Positions 44,705-55,949 of a DNA stretch of 64,000 nucleotides are shown piece after piece (the first letter of the stretch is position 1; each line of letters begins with the position of its first letter). The stretch lies in assembly GCA_964036295.1 (NCBI GenBank), contig OZ038464.1, positions 10,340,001-10,404,000 of the forward strand. Direction: 5' to 3'. The position numbers and the translations under genes are program-made. The stretch is from Plumapathes pennacea. Taxonomy: Eukaryota > Cnidaria > Anthozoa > Antipatharia > Myriopathidae. The notes below the pieces were generated by a model. It was not told the origin of the DNA and made no database searches. It worked only from the letters and a program-made list of their open reading frames with translations.

Positions 44705-45125
44705 ATGGTAACGAAAATGGCATGTACCAGTGCCCTGTGCCAGACTGTGATCACGATGTCCTTTTATCACGCAGAGGTTCCAGAAAACATGTGCAAAGCA
44801 AACATCCCTTGCACAGTTGCTTTGAGGCAAAACCTGCATCGCTGGAAGACCTCGCAAAGGTGATACCCTATCACCTGCCACGGTTCACTTCAGTGCTGGA
44901 CCGTTGCAAAACTGAACCGAAGAGCATCTCTTCGACTGATCTGGCGTTTGTGACAGGCCTTTTGGCTAATTACCTATTAGTGAACGTGAAGGTTTCTCGA
45001 CCGATGACTTACCAGCAACTCTCGAGATGCTAGCTATAGCACGAACAGATATTTTATAGACCGAAAGATGTTCAAGGCAACTCAGAAGTATTCATTTGAC
45101 TCTTCTTTTGCCTCTGTTGAAACCC
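44705..45125 (+). pseudogene. C2H2-finger protein remnant of a coral mobile-element family
   Basis: An acceptor GTTTTAG at 44,704 opens a frame with one C2H2 finger (QCPVPDCDHDVLLSRRGSRK, then HVQSKHP) and NYLLVNVKVSRPMTYQQLS. After a stop near 45,031 a shifted frame continues FKATQKYSFDSSFAS. From memory, this arrangement resembles the N-terminal part of a cnidarian family with a tyrosine-recombinase-like C-terminus, which is absent here. Low-to-moderate confidence in the family. Confidence 0.4.
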
Positions 45126-45189
45126 AAGTGTGATTTTTTTCTGGTGAAGCGAAATGGTACACAGTACAGCATGCTTTGTGACCTGTTGG

Positions 45190-45590
45190 TAAAGCATTGA
45201 TTGTACTGAAATATTTATAGAAACACCCAGTGACCCTGCATTAAAAGCAGCTACCTGGTCTGACTACGAGCACCACAACACAGCAAAAGTTTTGGTGTCA
45301 ATAACTCCAAATGGTGCATTTAATTTTATTTCAGAAGCATGGGGTGGGCGGACATCTGATGTACATTTAACAAGGGAGTCTGGATTCTATGAAGTTTTAG
45401 AGCAGTATGATGAGGTTATGGCTGATCGAGGATTTACCATTGCAGAGGATTTGCTGCTAAATGTTCGACTTCATATACCCCCAGGAAAACGTGGACAAGA
45501 GCAATTCACAAAATCAGCTATAAAAAAAACAGACAGTTGCAAATCTCGGAATATTTGTTGAGCAGGCTATCAGATGATTGACATTTCGCT
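45190..45590 (+). pseudogene. DDE_Tnp_4 (ISL2EU/Harbinger-related) transposase fragment
   Basis: The frame contains IDCTEIFIETPSDPAL, LVSITPNGAFNFISEAWGGR, and VMADRGFTIAEDLL, the first two catalytic aspartates and the 'AWGGRTSD' signature of DDE_Tnp_4 transposases. After RLHIPPGKRGQEQF a frameshift near 45,520-45,535 leads to IFVEQAIR, which holds the third catalytic Glu, then a stop. Only the catalytic core is left; the N-terminus and both element ends are missing. 45,591-45,790 has no gene. Confidence 0.75.
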
Positions 45591-45792
45591 AAATTAAGCA
45601 TGAGCTGCCTATTTCTTTATTGGACAAAATAGAGAACATCATTGTCTGTGCAGCAATATGCAATTTGTACAAACCATTATGCAAATAGTACTGTTAATGT
45701 ACACTTACTGGATACTGTTTCACTCCTCAAGCTATACATAAACTAATAACAGGGTTGGCTTATCGTAGACTTTCTGTATAATCAAGAAAACA

Positions 45793-48412
45793 CTATTCAA
45801 TGCTGTGCAATGTCTTTAGAGTGATGAGGCGTGTCGAGCACCATTCAGTGGTTGTTGTAGAGTGGCTTTCCTTTACCTCTTTCGGAATTTCACCTTTCCA
45901 GATGGCAAGATCATACTTGAACTTTTCCCACTGGGCCTTGAGTTGTTCCGCTTTGGCCTCCTTGCCTGGTTCATCACAATAGAAGTGATTGGCCATGGTA
46001 TTCACCTGCTGGGATCCATACTCTTTGAAGCCGGGAGATCCAGGAGTAGGAATGGCCGAAGGATCGAATATGGCAAAGGCACTTGCTACAGGCAAGGCGT
46101 CATCAAACCTGCGATGAATGTTCTCCTTCAGGGAATTCACATAGTTGTTGAGGTTTGAGAGCGCGTCCTCTGCAGCATTGGTAAGCATAACATCACACAG
46201 ATCGAGGCGTCCAGAGGGGAGGAGATGCTCCTTCAAGTCAACGATAGGCGACTTTGATTCTGATATCTCGCTTAGCTTGCCGATGGTATAGTTGACTGAA
46301 GGTGCGATGTGTGAAAAATTTACTGATCCCTTTTGAAAGGTCTTGCTTAGGGAAGAGAGGACAGGAAGAACATTTTTTAGGATTTAAATGGTTCCGATAA
46401 ACTTGGGTGTTTTCACTTTCTCAAGTAGACCACAGGCAATGGCATCTTCTCCGTTAAGTTGCCTCAGGGTTTGCAAAACGGCCAAGTAGTCTTCGAACAT
46501 TGCAGATGTAGCAGCATCAAATGAAAGCCATCTCGTCTGGCAAGCCTTCTTCAGTTTCTTGTTGGTAACTTTCTTCCAATTTTCTGAGTTGCACGGGTTT
46601 GAGCTGTAGCTGAAGTTTCATGTACATCGCCGTCCTCTTTGGAGAGTTCTCAAACATCTTCCACAGCTGCCTGAGCCACAACTCTACATTCTTGATGTAC
46701 GTGATCTCACTGTTTGTGTCCGTGCAAGTCAAGGCAAGCTTATGACACAAGCAGTGAAAAGTAATTACATGTTTGTTCAGGTCCTTCAGACGAATAGCCA
46801 CTCCCGAACGCTTCCCAGTCATGACAGCCGCACCGTCAGAAGCCATAGAGCTTAGTTTGTTGTGCTCAAGCCCCAACACGTCCAGCTTTGCCTTTATGAT
46901 GCTGAAAATTGCCTCTGCATTTGCCGAGTTTGAGTGCTTTAGTATGTCCTCAACAAACAGAAAGTGTGTTTCCACTGTTCTGGTATCCGAGTTGAAGAAC
47001 TGGATGAAAGTTATTAGCATCTCCAGGACAGACACATCAGTGACTTCGTCAGCTAGGAGCCCATAGCAGCCTGCTTTCTTGACTTGCTTCAACATCTGGT
47101 CAAGAAGAGCTGAGCCAAGGGCTAGGAAAATATCCCGGATTGTTTCATGGCCAGAATAGTGAAAATGCTTCATCTTTCCATCAGTGCCGCTCACAATCTT
47201 CAGCAAATCTATCGAAGAGGAAAATTTGCGGTTTGTAATCTCTTCTTTAGCAAGCCAATATGCAGCAAGGAAAGCATCATTCAGTGCCCGATCCTGCACT
47301 TTCTCCTTCTCTTTAAATTCTTTGTGGAACTGTGAAACTCTGCTGAGCATCTCAGCTTGAATGGCATCCCTGTGTTGCTGTGTTAAAGAATGGTCATGTA
47401 CAGCTGACTTCTTGTATTGTACACCTTAGATTTATTCTTGGTATTCTCTGTGTCGTGCTTCTTGCAAAGGAAACAGAACATTCCACGCCCTTCTTCGTAC
47501 ACTAGCCAAAATATGCCAGTGGTCTGACAAAACGATAATTTTTTGTCTGAGAGCCAGCTATGAACAAATCTATCATGGCTACGATCACCAGGATTCTTCT
47601 TGCGAGAGTGTTCCTGTTTTGAGATCTGGTGGCAATTTTCTTCTCTGCACTTGTACTGATTATGGACAGCAGCAGTTGCAGGCAAAGGGAACACAGTTTT
47701 CATTTCTTCTTTTACTGTTGCTTCATCATGTTCTTTTACCGTATGTGTCACGATGGAGCACTCGGCTTTGCTGACCGATGGCACTTTGTTTCGCACAACG
47801 TTTTTCAGAGCTTGACTAAGGCTTGGCTCTTCTCGACTTGGCACTTTACGTGAGTTGGGTGCTTCGCTGGAACCTTTTGAGACCAGAACACAACTTAAAA
47901 TAACAATTTTAAACAGGTGGATCGTTTTCAAAAGCCGCGGTGTTTTTGAGTTGTCGGTAGCCAAAACTTGGTTAAGCACCGTTTTCTGGCCAAGAGGAAC
48001 AAATAAAAAACAAAGATAGGATATAGGGCTAGAATTAAACGCCTTCTACCATACGTCCAACCATTATACTATTTCTACTATTTTTCTCTTTCTGCTGCGC
48101 GAGAGGATTGATTCTGCGGTGTATTTACCGAGCTATTGAAAGCCAAGACCGTGGGAAAACTTTTTCATTCTACGTATGATTTTCTTGTCATTGTTTGTTT
48201 CTAAATTTTATTGTTTTGCCGAATAGAGAGGTTGTTCACCGCGACTGCTAGTGCAAAAACAGTGCAGAAGCTACAAGTTTGGATATTCGCGGTATCAAAT
48301 AAATCGAGTCTCATATTGTAAACTTACCTGTATTGTTGCTCTTCTTTGCCTTTGTGGAGGCTTTAAAATTGTAGTCCAGGAGCGATCGTTTTCCACCACG
48401 CAGCGAAGTCAT
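45793..48412 (-). pseudogene. DUF4371/hAT-like transposase pseudogene with TTF-type finger
   Basis: A two-exon structure is visible. Exon 1 (48,328-48,412) has ATG GGKRSLLDYNFKAS and donor ACAG|GTAAGT. Exon 2 starts at 47,873 after acceptor CTCAAAAG and the phases join (NNT-GSSEAPNSRK). It encodes a TTF-type zinc finger (HSWLSDKKLSFCQ, FCFLCKKHD), then the DUF4371 hAT core (YGLLADEVTDVSVLEMLITF, SMASDGAAVMTGKRSGVA, FHCLCHKLALTC). Frameshifts near 47,420 and 46,560 and a TAA at 46,386 break it. It ends TEWCSTRLITLKTLHSIE, short of the C-terminal dimerisation domain. It resembles KIAA1586/ZNF862-type proteins; host domestication is not indicated, given the lesions. Confidence 0.8.
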
Positions 48413-48429
48413 TGTGGCGCAAAATAACG

Positions 48430-49130
48430 GCGGATGGACGAGCAACACTCAACGAGGGCGATGGCGATAAAGATTTATATTGACAATAGACGTGACTTTG
48501 GAGTACTACTTAACTTAGACTTGACTAACACTGTAGTTCTGCATTCTAATATATGTACGAAGGTTTACTAAAAATAGACATTGATATAATGCTTACTAAA
48601 GGGAAGGGCAAATCCTGTACGCAAATCTCCACCTAGTAATTACGTAAATAGAATGAACTAGAGACTAAATAAGGGTTTAGCACAGGAAGAAAAAATAAAT
48701 CCGTCAGCAGGGCGAGTTTACGTGTTGACAGCTAACACATGCATTGCACAGTCAGTCACAGTGGGAGATCCTTAATCTGCTAATACCGAAAATCATCGTG
48801 AGTCCGCAAGAAGAGCATGATGTGGTGATTTGACAACGCAACTAGCGCGTTTCTTTACATTAACCTTTGACCTAGACACATTTGTTGTTTTGTTCCGGGC
48901 CAGACAGCGCACCGTTTCTTTTGTCTGGACCGGCTAATGCTTCGCCAAAGGACTTCGTAGCCGATTACAGCTAGACATACACAAACTTAACATTATTATA
49001 GAAGGAATAAAGGAAAATCTGGGGAAAACAGCCGGCTACTTTCAGTCTGACAGCCAGCAGAAAACCGCTGGTTGCCGGCTTCTATTGACAACCCTGTAAA
49101 ACGCTAACGTCTGGGACTAAGTGTGAAAGT
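48430..49130. other. Stretch without genes; palindromic segment at 49,030-49,085
   Basis: Only short frames occur. AGCCGGCTACTTTCAG and the later GGTTGCCGGCTTC, with CAGCCAGCAG against CCGCTGGTTG, form an imperfect hairpin near 49,030-49,085, a possible MITE end. Confidence 0.3.
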
Positions 49131-49423
49131 CGTGCGTTCAGTCAGGCATAAATTAAAGGGCAGTTGCACTACTTTGAGCGTAAGCGAACGTCAGGCGTAA
49201 AATTTAAGTTTAATGGGGGGTAGGTGTAAAGCGGACGTTAGTCTGGCGTTTTTGTGCGACGGCATTTCAAAATGGCGTGCATGCTGTTTTTTATGCAGGC
49301 AGTGGAAGCTCGTCATGCTGTTCGGAGAGAACGAATTTTTAGAGACAGGGAGAACCACAGGACACACTAAACGATGAAGAGTTATACTCATGTTATAGGT
49401 TTTGGTGACAAGAACTCTTTGAA

Positions 49424-49740
49424 TTGGCACAGGAGCTCAGCCCTGACATCAAATCTCCCACCGGGCGAAATGCGGCAATATCGCCAACGAATCAAGCACT
49501 CTTGGCATTGAGATTCTATGCAACCGGTGCCTTGCAAACCTCAGGAGACAGCCTTGGTGTTCACAAATCGACAGTCAGCCGTATTACACACCGAGTTGTC
49601 TGCAACCTTGACCCACAAAGTTTCCAATGAAGTAAAGTTTCCTGTTGCCAAACAGCAAGTGAAGTTGACGAGGAAGAGGAAGAGATATGCTCTGAGAACA
49701 ACATGCAAGGAAATTTAGCAAGAAATCGACTAATAAACAC
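49424..49740 (+). pseudogene. Harbinger transposase remnant, catalytic core deleted
   Basis: The frame opens with AQELSPDIKSPTGRN, then ISPTNQALLALRFYATGALQ and SLGVHKSTVSRITHRVV, the N-terminal helix-turn-helix part of HARBI1-like transposases. It stops after NLDPQSFQ. Directly after, another frame reads SEVDEEEEEICSENN and LARNRLINT, like the extreme C-terminus of this family. The DDE core between is missing. Confidence 0.65.
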
Positions 49741-50559
49741 ACTTCACTTTTATTTTATTTTTGGTACATAACTGTACTGAGCACTTGACTTCAGTTCATG
49801 TTTAAGATTTCCTGTTTGTATTTGTTTTTTAATGTTACTAGAAACAAATGTGAAGCAATCATAAACTTAACATTGATCAATTATTGCTGCAGCTTTTCCA
49901 ACTCAAGCTCTAGCTTCCTCTTCTTAAGAAAGAGAACTTCGATTTACACTTCAAATTTTCTTTTTTCTGCATTTATGCGGATTAGTTCGGCTGCCAGAAC
50001 TTCTCTCTAACATCTGTACATCCTTTACTTCAGTTGGCTTCTTTTTTTCTTCTCGTTCTCGCTGAACTTTTCCTCAGAGGCATCAGCACAGCTTGTGGCA
50101 TCTCTTGTAAGGGAGGGATCTGCATGAACAACCGTAAATTAAGGAAATAGATGATTTGTGGAAGATTCATGCTCCAATCCTAAATTATCTAAAACCTTCA
50201 TCAGACTTCATGTATATGAGCGTAATAAAACAAGAATCCGTACCTTCCAATATTTCCATTTCATGTGCCAAGGGTGGGCTGCCTTGTGGTGTAATGTCTT
50301 CATCAAGTATTTGACTAAATTCCCCACTTGCATAATCTATGTGAGGGACGATTACTGGCATCTCAGTCTGGCTTTCTACCCCTTCTTTTATTCCTGCTAC
50401 CGATGGGGAATTCCATTCATACATATCTAAAATGGTGTTGCTGTATGGTGAGTTCTGTGGTGCTGGACCCCCGCCAGTTAGAGGCTTTTTCTGATTGGAT
50501 GCCTAATTTAAAGCTCCGGCCAAAAGGTCCTTCCACTTCTTCCGAACCTCTTTGGTAGT

Positions 50560-50790
50560 TCACTTTACCCCACTGAGTGCACATGCATTTACAGCTGTTG
50601 TGATTTCTTTCCATATTGCCTGCTTTCTTTGATTTGTCACCGCATTATTAAACTTAGACAAAAGTATGTCTTTCTTAGAGTCTAATAATTCTATCAAACA
50701 ACGAATCTCGCTGTCTGAAAAACTTGACTTTCTCTTAACGGTTTCTTTACCCTCTGCCATGACTGGGAGCTGGTCAGAAGAAGTATGCAA
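50560..50790 (-). pseudogene. Harbinger-associated Myb/SANT-like protein fragment
   Basis: From the start at 50,758 or 50,790 the minus-strand frame reads KRKSSFSDSEIRCLIELLDS, then KDILLSKFNNAVTNQRKQAI and WKEITTAVNA, a Myb_DNA-bind_5/MSANTD-type trihelix domain. The frame then continues poorly (50,185-50,550 has acidic open frames such as EGVESQTEMPVIVPHIDYAS that may be its C-terminus). Confidence 0.65.
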
Positions 50791-50960
50791 ATTTTGAATT
50801 CAGCATGTTGTGCAACTGACTTTGCACGTGAACATCTGCCATAACAAAGACTCATTAATGACAAGCTGGTGCAACTGCCATTAACAGACTTAGTGTTAAC
50901 GACCGACATAACGCCTGGTCATACGTCCAACTTTTATGCAACCGGGCCCTGCTTCTGAAT

Positions 50961-51660
50961 TTGACCAAAACCGCAAGTAATGTCAACAAGTTATCAGATT
51001 TCACTTAAACTTATTCGACTTGAAATTCAGCCAAAAGAAGAAAGGCGTGTTTTCTTTAAGGACGTATTTAGTTTGAATGCAGCCCAGGCTAGAGTATCAT
51101 GGCCTTTGATGAAGTATGTAGATGTTGGACATAAGCTGTGCATGACATGAGTAATGAAGTCACGGATAGACTTTTTTCAGTGCGACTCCAGAAGGTCTCC
51201 TTCCGGTTCAAAGATTTGGCACTCGGTGAGGGATTTTAAATTCTCCCAATTCGAGCGTCTAAGTTTATAGTTTTCACCCTCTGCCGCCTTGTAAATTAGG
51301 ATTTTCAAAACTGAGACTAAATCGAATACGCGGTTCACAAAAGTGGAGGCCAGCGGAAATGGATGCACACTTCCACATACCTAAAATTAAGCAATTTTTA
51401 CGATGTGGCCTTGAGCCAGTTCAATTAAATACCCACTCCCGCAAAAGTACTTTCTACAAATTCGCGAGCTTACAGCTGCCTTGCTTCTTTGATTCTCAAT
51501 ATATCGTCTACTACTTTTAAAAGTCAAATATTGGGCTTTATACCTGCACATCCTCACAAGATCTCATCAAGGCAATTTCTATTGCATCTTCCTCTTTACA
51601 TGTCTGGTAGTCTTTTGACCAGTGAGTGTATGGGCCTTTTACAGCCTCAGCGTAACTGAC
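50961..51660. other. Stretch without recognised genes
   Basis: One minus-strand frame at 51,177-51,368 (FDLVSVLKILIYKAAEGENY, then LRRSNWENLKSL) has protein-like composition but no known domain; it may be an exon. Nothing else seen. Confidence 0.3.
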
Positions 51661-51664
51661 AAAA

Positions 51665-51910
51665 GTAGAAACCCGATATTTAAGCAACCTTAAACGTATA
51701 GTAATCGTATCTTAAACTTGAGTTTAATATGTTTAAGTGCATGTTTAAGCAAATACAAGTTTGGTTTAAGTTTTGCCTAAAATTGTCTTAAACGCTATTA
51801 AGGCTTAAGTTCAAGGCATGTCTAATTTAACATTAAATATATTCAAAACATTAGTTTAAGCTCTGTTTAAGGGAACTTGAACTTGCTTTGAACATAACTT
51901 AAACAATCAT
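51665..51910. repeat. Cluster of TTTAAG/CTTAAA words
   Basis: At least ten TTTAAG or CTTAAA hexamers, in both orientations, occur in ~245 bp (for example TGTTTAAGTGCATGTTTAAG, then CTTAAACGC). The words can pair, so the tract may form hairpins. 51,911-52,730 shows no gene. Confidence 0.6.
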
Positions 51911-52734
51911 TTCTTGATTTGTTGTACTCGTCCTGGAACATTTCAAAGTCATGTAACACACCACAATTGGTTTACATTTGTTTAAAATTCTTTATTAACT
52001 GAAACCTTTATTATCTTACATATTTTACAAATCATTTTTGAACCACTAATATATGAGAAAGCAATAAATAATGTTTCAACAAGCATTGCCTGCAGGTTTC
52101 TTGATTACAAGACATAAAACATTGGCTTAAAACAGATAAAAATATATAAAATTTTGAAGGATTTTCATGCTCAGCTACTGTATGAAACATACAAAGATAT
52201 TATAAGCAGTACCTTTGTCTATATAGCAACTACATGCAAGATGATAAGTTAACCACTGTGGTAATTAATTTGTAGCAGCTGACATTTTGAGTATTAACCC
52301 TTGATGGGAAGGAAGAGGAAGGGCTCAAAAGGCCAGCCGCTAGAAGCTCCCATGGCAGGCAATTTATCCTAATGATTTACATGTGCTCGCCTTTATCAAA
52401 AACTAACTGATCTTACATCATGTACGTGCTTGCCGACACATCACAACATTTACTTTGGAAAGTGAAATCTTAGTCTCAAGTAATGTACAGATGATCACAA
52501 ATTCTAATAGAATGCTTGGTTAAAATGAGAATGCGGTTCTATCAAAGCATCAAGTTATCTTCTGTGTGTAACTGAACCCGGTAAATGGTGATTTGTTTGT
52601 GTGGGCCACACACACAAAGTCAACCAACCATAATTGACCAAAATTTGCATTTGTGTCATATCAACCTATATGATCGTGTTGTAGTTCTGCATTTGCTCAT
52701 TAGAAACAAGAGGGGCCATCAGGTCTAGACCTTG

Positions 52735-53568
52735 TCAACACTTCACCACTTTGTTTATTGTTGCCACGGCATGACGTTCAAAAGACTCCGACACTATAGT
52801 TCGAGAAATAGCTTCTTGCTGTAAGTTTGATTTCACCAGATGAAAGATGTTTTCAATTGGATTGAGATCTGGTGAGCGAGGAGGAATTTTGTGGAGCTCT
52901 GCCTTGATTTCCTCAAGAGCAGATCTTGCGACTTTGCTTGTTTGCGACGGATCGTTGTCCATTAAAAATAAATGTCTGTCGCCATTTTTCAGTCTGGACC
53001 ACGTAAAGCAAATGTAGAAATGATCTTTTATAAGCGCTGCAAAGAATTCGCCATTCATTTTCTCATATGGTACATGCAAAATAACTCCCTTGCCATAGGC
53101 TATTGCCACAATAACATGAACTCTGCACCCACTAGCGAGATCTTTGCATCCTTTAGTTGTCACAGTTAGGCCTTCGCTTTACTTTTGCCAAACTCTTGAA
53201 TGCACCACAGAAGCCGTGCTCATCCGATTGTACTTGTGTACAAAAGAAACACCATCCAAGTAAAAGGAAACTTTGTCAGTCCAAAACGAAGGCGCATAAC
53301 ATCTCATTTCTTGTGCATACTTCAGGCGCAGTCTTCTGTCATTTTCCGTTAACAGTCCCTTCTTGCATGCCTGGAAAAACCCATATCCTTCCTCATTTAG
53401 TAGGCATGAGAAGGTTCGTCTGCTGGCCAGGTTCCTCATGCCGCTCTTCGCCACCAAATAATCTACCGTCACATTAGCGTTCTCTTGCCTGGACACTTTC
53501 AAATTGTGAACCAGGCCACGCATGTTTCTCTCAGTTACTTTTCTTCGTCTTCCCATTTTGGTTTTCAC
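52735..53568 (-). pseudogene. Tc1/mariner (DD34E) transposase with one in-frame stop
   Basis: A single minus-strand frame runs from 53,568 to 52,735, broken only by TAA at 53,179-53,181. It has a basic GRRRKVTERNMRGLV and second helix-turn-helix (SRRTFSCLLNEEGYGFFQ, KKGLLTENDRRLRL), the first aspartate in SFWTDKVSFYLDG, the second in LFLMDNDPSQTSK, and the glutamate in SPDLNPIENIFHLVK; 34 residues separate the last two, as in Tc1 (DD34E). The first N-terminal helix-turn-helix is missing or out of frame upstream. No inverted repeats were found at either side. Confidence 0.85.
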
Positions 53569-53739
53569 ACCCTTTGATGCCGATCTGGGTTTGTTTCTTT
53601 GAAGAAAACTTCAGCGGCAAACTCTAGCCGCAGAAGACTTGGATATTCCACAGTCTCACGTGATATCGTGAAACGATTTCTTTTTGTTAATTCACAAGCA
53701 AATGGCCAGCGCCCTCTGCTCCATGGAAATTGTTTCAAC

Positions 53740-54560
53740 TCAGACAACTCAAACAACTTTCTACAGCCAACACCCCCCCGATCCCCAGGCCTCAAACAAA
53801 TTTCCCCCTCCCCCACCCTACAGAAACAACAACTACGAAACTCCCTTTCCCGTTTCCAAATACAAATGTGTTTCACAAACAATTTCCCCCTCAAACAACT
53901 TTCTACAACCAACCCCCCCCCCTCGATCCCCAGGCCTCAAACAATTCCCCCTCCCCCACCCAACAGAAACAACAACTAGGAAACTCCTTTTCCCGTTTCC
54001 AAATACAAATGTGTTTACAAACAATTTTTTTCCCTAACAACTTTCCATTTCCCCTACCCCACTCCCCAGGCCTCAAACAAATTTCCTCCTTCCCCACCCT
54101 ACAGAAACAACAACTACGAAACTCCCTTTCCCGTTTCCAAATACAAATGTGTTTCACAAACAATTTCCCCTTCAAACAACTTTCTACAACCAACAACCCC
54201 CCCCCGATCCCCAGGCCTCAAACAATTCCCCCCTCCCCCACCCTACAGAAACAACAACTACTAAACTCCCTTTCCCGTTTCCAAATACAAATGTGTTTCA
54301 CAAACAATTCCCCCCTCCCCCACCCAACAGAAACAACTACGACGAAACTCCTTTTCCTGTTTCCAAAAACAAATGTGTTTCACAAACAATTTCCCCCTCT
54401 AACAACTTTCTACAACCCACAACACACCCCCCCGATCCCCAGGCCTCAAACAATTCCCTCCTCCCCCACCCAACAGAAACAAGTACGACGAAACTCCTTT
54501 TCCTGTCTCCAAAAACAAATGTGTTTTACAAACAATTTCCCCTTCGACCCGCCCCTCCCA
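53740..54560. repeat. C-rich minisatellite, unit ~145 bp
   Basis: The unit contains CCCCCGATCCCCAGGCCTCA, a CCCTCCCCCACCC block, CAGAAACAACAACTA, and CCAAATACAAATGTGTTTCA. The GATCCCCAGGCCTC-type landmark falls near 53,788, 53,933, 54,069, 54,214 and 54,442, giving spacings of 145, 136, 145 and 228 bp. The plus strand is almost free of G over long runs, which leaves several frames open on both strands; none is taken as a gene. Confidence 0.9.
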
Positions 54561-54589
54561 GTCGCCGTTTTCCTTGTTAATAATTCTCT

Positions 54590-54762
54590 ATACCCGCCTC
54601 CTATTGGCCAGCGAAAGGTACGCCCCACAAACCAAAGGTCACTTTACATTTCACGTGGCCACGATTCGACTTCGTTTACAACTGCCTGTCGTATTGCAAC
54701 CCAGTATTTTACTTAGCGTTTGGATGCAGTCCTACGGCATCGATCTTCGGAAATCTATCGAG
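54590..54762 (+). CDS. Candidate first exon with CCAAT-like promoter
   Basis: CTATTGGCC at 54,602 is CCAAT-box-like. ATG at 54,724 starts MQSYGIDLRKSIE, which runs exactly to a perfect donor GAG|GTAAGT at 54,763 in phase 0. The peptide resembles the first residues of Tc1/IS630-like helix-turn-helix proteins. No following exon could be assigned with confidence; the phase-0 exon at 55,416 is possible. Confidence 0.3.
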
Positions 54763-55415
54763 GTAAGTCAATTCCTTCCACCTAATTTTTTCCCTCCCCT
54801 CCTTGTGTCGAAGTCTTGACCATCTTCCCCGCCTTTCTCCCTTCACCCTCAACTCGGCCAGGGCCGGATGGCGCGCGCCTACCATTTCGAAACACGTACT
54901 ATTGAAGGAACTTTCACCTTCATAGAGCAACCGCGTTACTATGCCCCTGATGAGAATAGCGCGGTTGCTTCGACGGACAAACCTCAAATGATGGTCATTA
55001 GTTCGACACACTTTTTAGAGCGCTCTTTCCTACACCACCCGTTTAACTTCCACTTTTATTAATTACTGCTATTGTGTTAGCGTCTTCACTAATCCCTTCG
55101 TTTTTCAGTTCTCTGTTTATTGTATTCTCGGTTTTATTCGCTCTTCACTCCCGTCCCCTTTGTTACCCAACACACGTGTTAACTACCGACCCCAACTACA
55201 TGTCTCCCTACCGAAAATGTTCCCTACACAAATACAAGCCCTGACACGGACCCCATTTTAGCGCTGCAGCATATAATCACTTACTAACGCACATCATTTT
55301 ACTTTATACTTCACTTCGCCACCCGATCACTCCCTTAACCTCATATAACTCATCCACCATTAATCTTAATAAAATAGCACAAGGGTCAAAATACCCGTGA
55401 CACAATTCAAACAAG

Positions 55416-55487
55416 GCACCTGTATGCAAGAAATGTGGACATCCAAGGAAAGGCCATAAAAAAGGCCAATGTTCATCTAATACATAA
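55416..55487 (+). CDS. Candidate terminal exon with Cys/His knuckle
   Basis: After an acceptor-like AAACAAG, the 24-codon frame reads APVCKKCGHPRKGHKKGQC and SSNT stop. The C-x2-C ... H ... C pattern occurs in small cnidarian proteins. It would join in phase 0 to the candidate exon ending at 54,762. 55,063-55,415 otherwise shows nothing. Confidence 0.3.
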   Translation, partial: APVCKKCGHPRKGHKKGQCSSNT

Positions 55488-55533
55488 TGACATCAGCATG
55501 TGCATGTAGTCAATATTAATGATGTTTGTTTTG

Positions 55534-55539
55534 TTTATT
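55534..55539 (-). terminator. AATAAA polyadenylation signal of the P2RX7_C-domain gene
   Basis: AATAAA on the minus strand, about 135 bp past the stop codon of exon 3. Confidence 0.55.
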
Positions 55540-55672
55540 CCTTAAGTATCAAAATATTGTTAATTTCACTGTCTCCTGTTATTAAGCATATTAAAAGTGT
55601 TCACAAGAACTGTAACAGCTTATGAAAATAACATAATATCTTACCAATATAAGAATACCTCAGTTCTGTACT

Positions 55673-55841
55673 TTAGTCCTCCTCTTCCTCAGACTGGTAT
55701 CCAGTGTATTCCTCCACAGCGTTAGGGAAAGCACGTCTGATACTGTTGTATACACAGTTTGGAAGAGGAACTCTTCTAGAGGCACCAAGATACTCGTACA
55801 CTAAATATACATATTGGCGATATACAACAGATCTCAGAAAC
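55673..55841 (-). CDS. P2RX7_C-domain gene, exon 3 (terminal)
   Basis: The acceptor TTTATTTTTAG|G at 55,842 joins in phase 2 to exon 2 (ESE). The exon reads FLRSVVYRQYVYLVYEYLGA, then SRRVPLPNCVYNSIRRAFP and ends YTGYQSEEEED with TAA at 55,673-55,675. The RQYV.L.YEYLG ... R..LP.CV...IR..FP stretch is the conserved C-terminal part of P2RX7_C-domain proteins. The acidic end is typical of the family. Confidence 0.85.
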
Positions 55842-55949
55842 CTAAAAATAAAAATAAAAAAACTAATGAATGGCTAAAGTAGATTGAATTTTTTGAATCA
55901 TACAAAAATCATCCTCAATCATTATAGCAAAACAATTTTTAACACTTAC

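Larger units (their letters stand above)
49155..50960 (+). mobile_element. Degraded Harbinger-type element (internal deletion)
   Basis: A transposase N-terminus on the plus strand and a Myb/SANT-like protein on the minus strand lie tail to tail, the usual two-gene arrangement of Harbinger elements. Imperfect terminal inverted repeats are visible: GGGCAGTTGCACTACTTTG at the left, and at the right GGGCCCGGTTGCATAAAAG in reverse complement, with a further shared CAGGCGT word about 35 bp in. No clean 3-bp target duplication is seen. Confidence 0.5.

Noticed and set aside
45793-48412. Domesticated host gene of the ZNF862/KIAA1586 type
   Set aside because: Two frameshifts and a stop, with loss of the C-terminal dimerisation region, indicate a dead transposon copy.
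53684-54716. Long proline/asparagine-rich open frames in the C-rich tract (up to 328 codons)
   Set aside because: They are open on both strands because the minisatellite has few stop-forming words. There is no domain, and no start or splice support.
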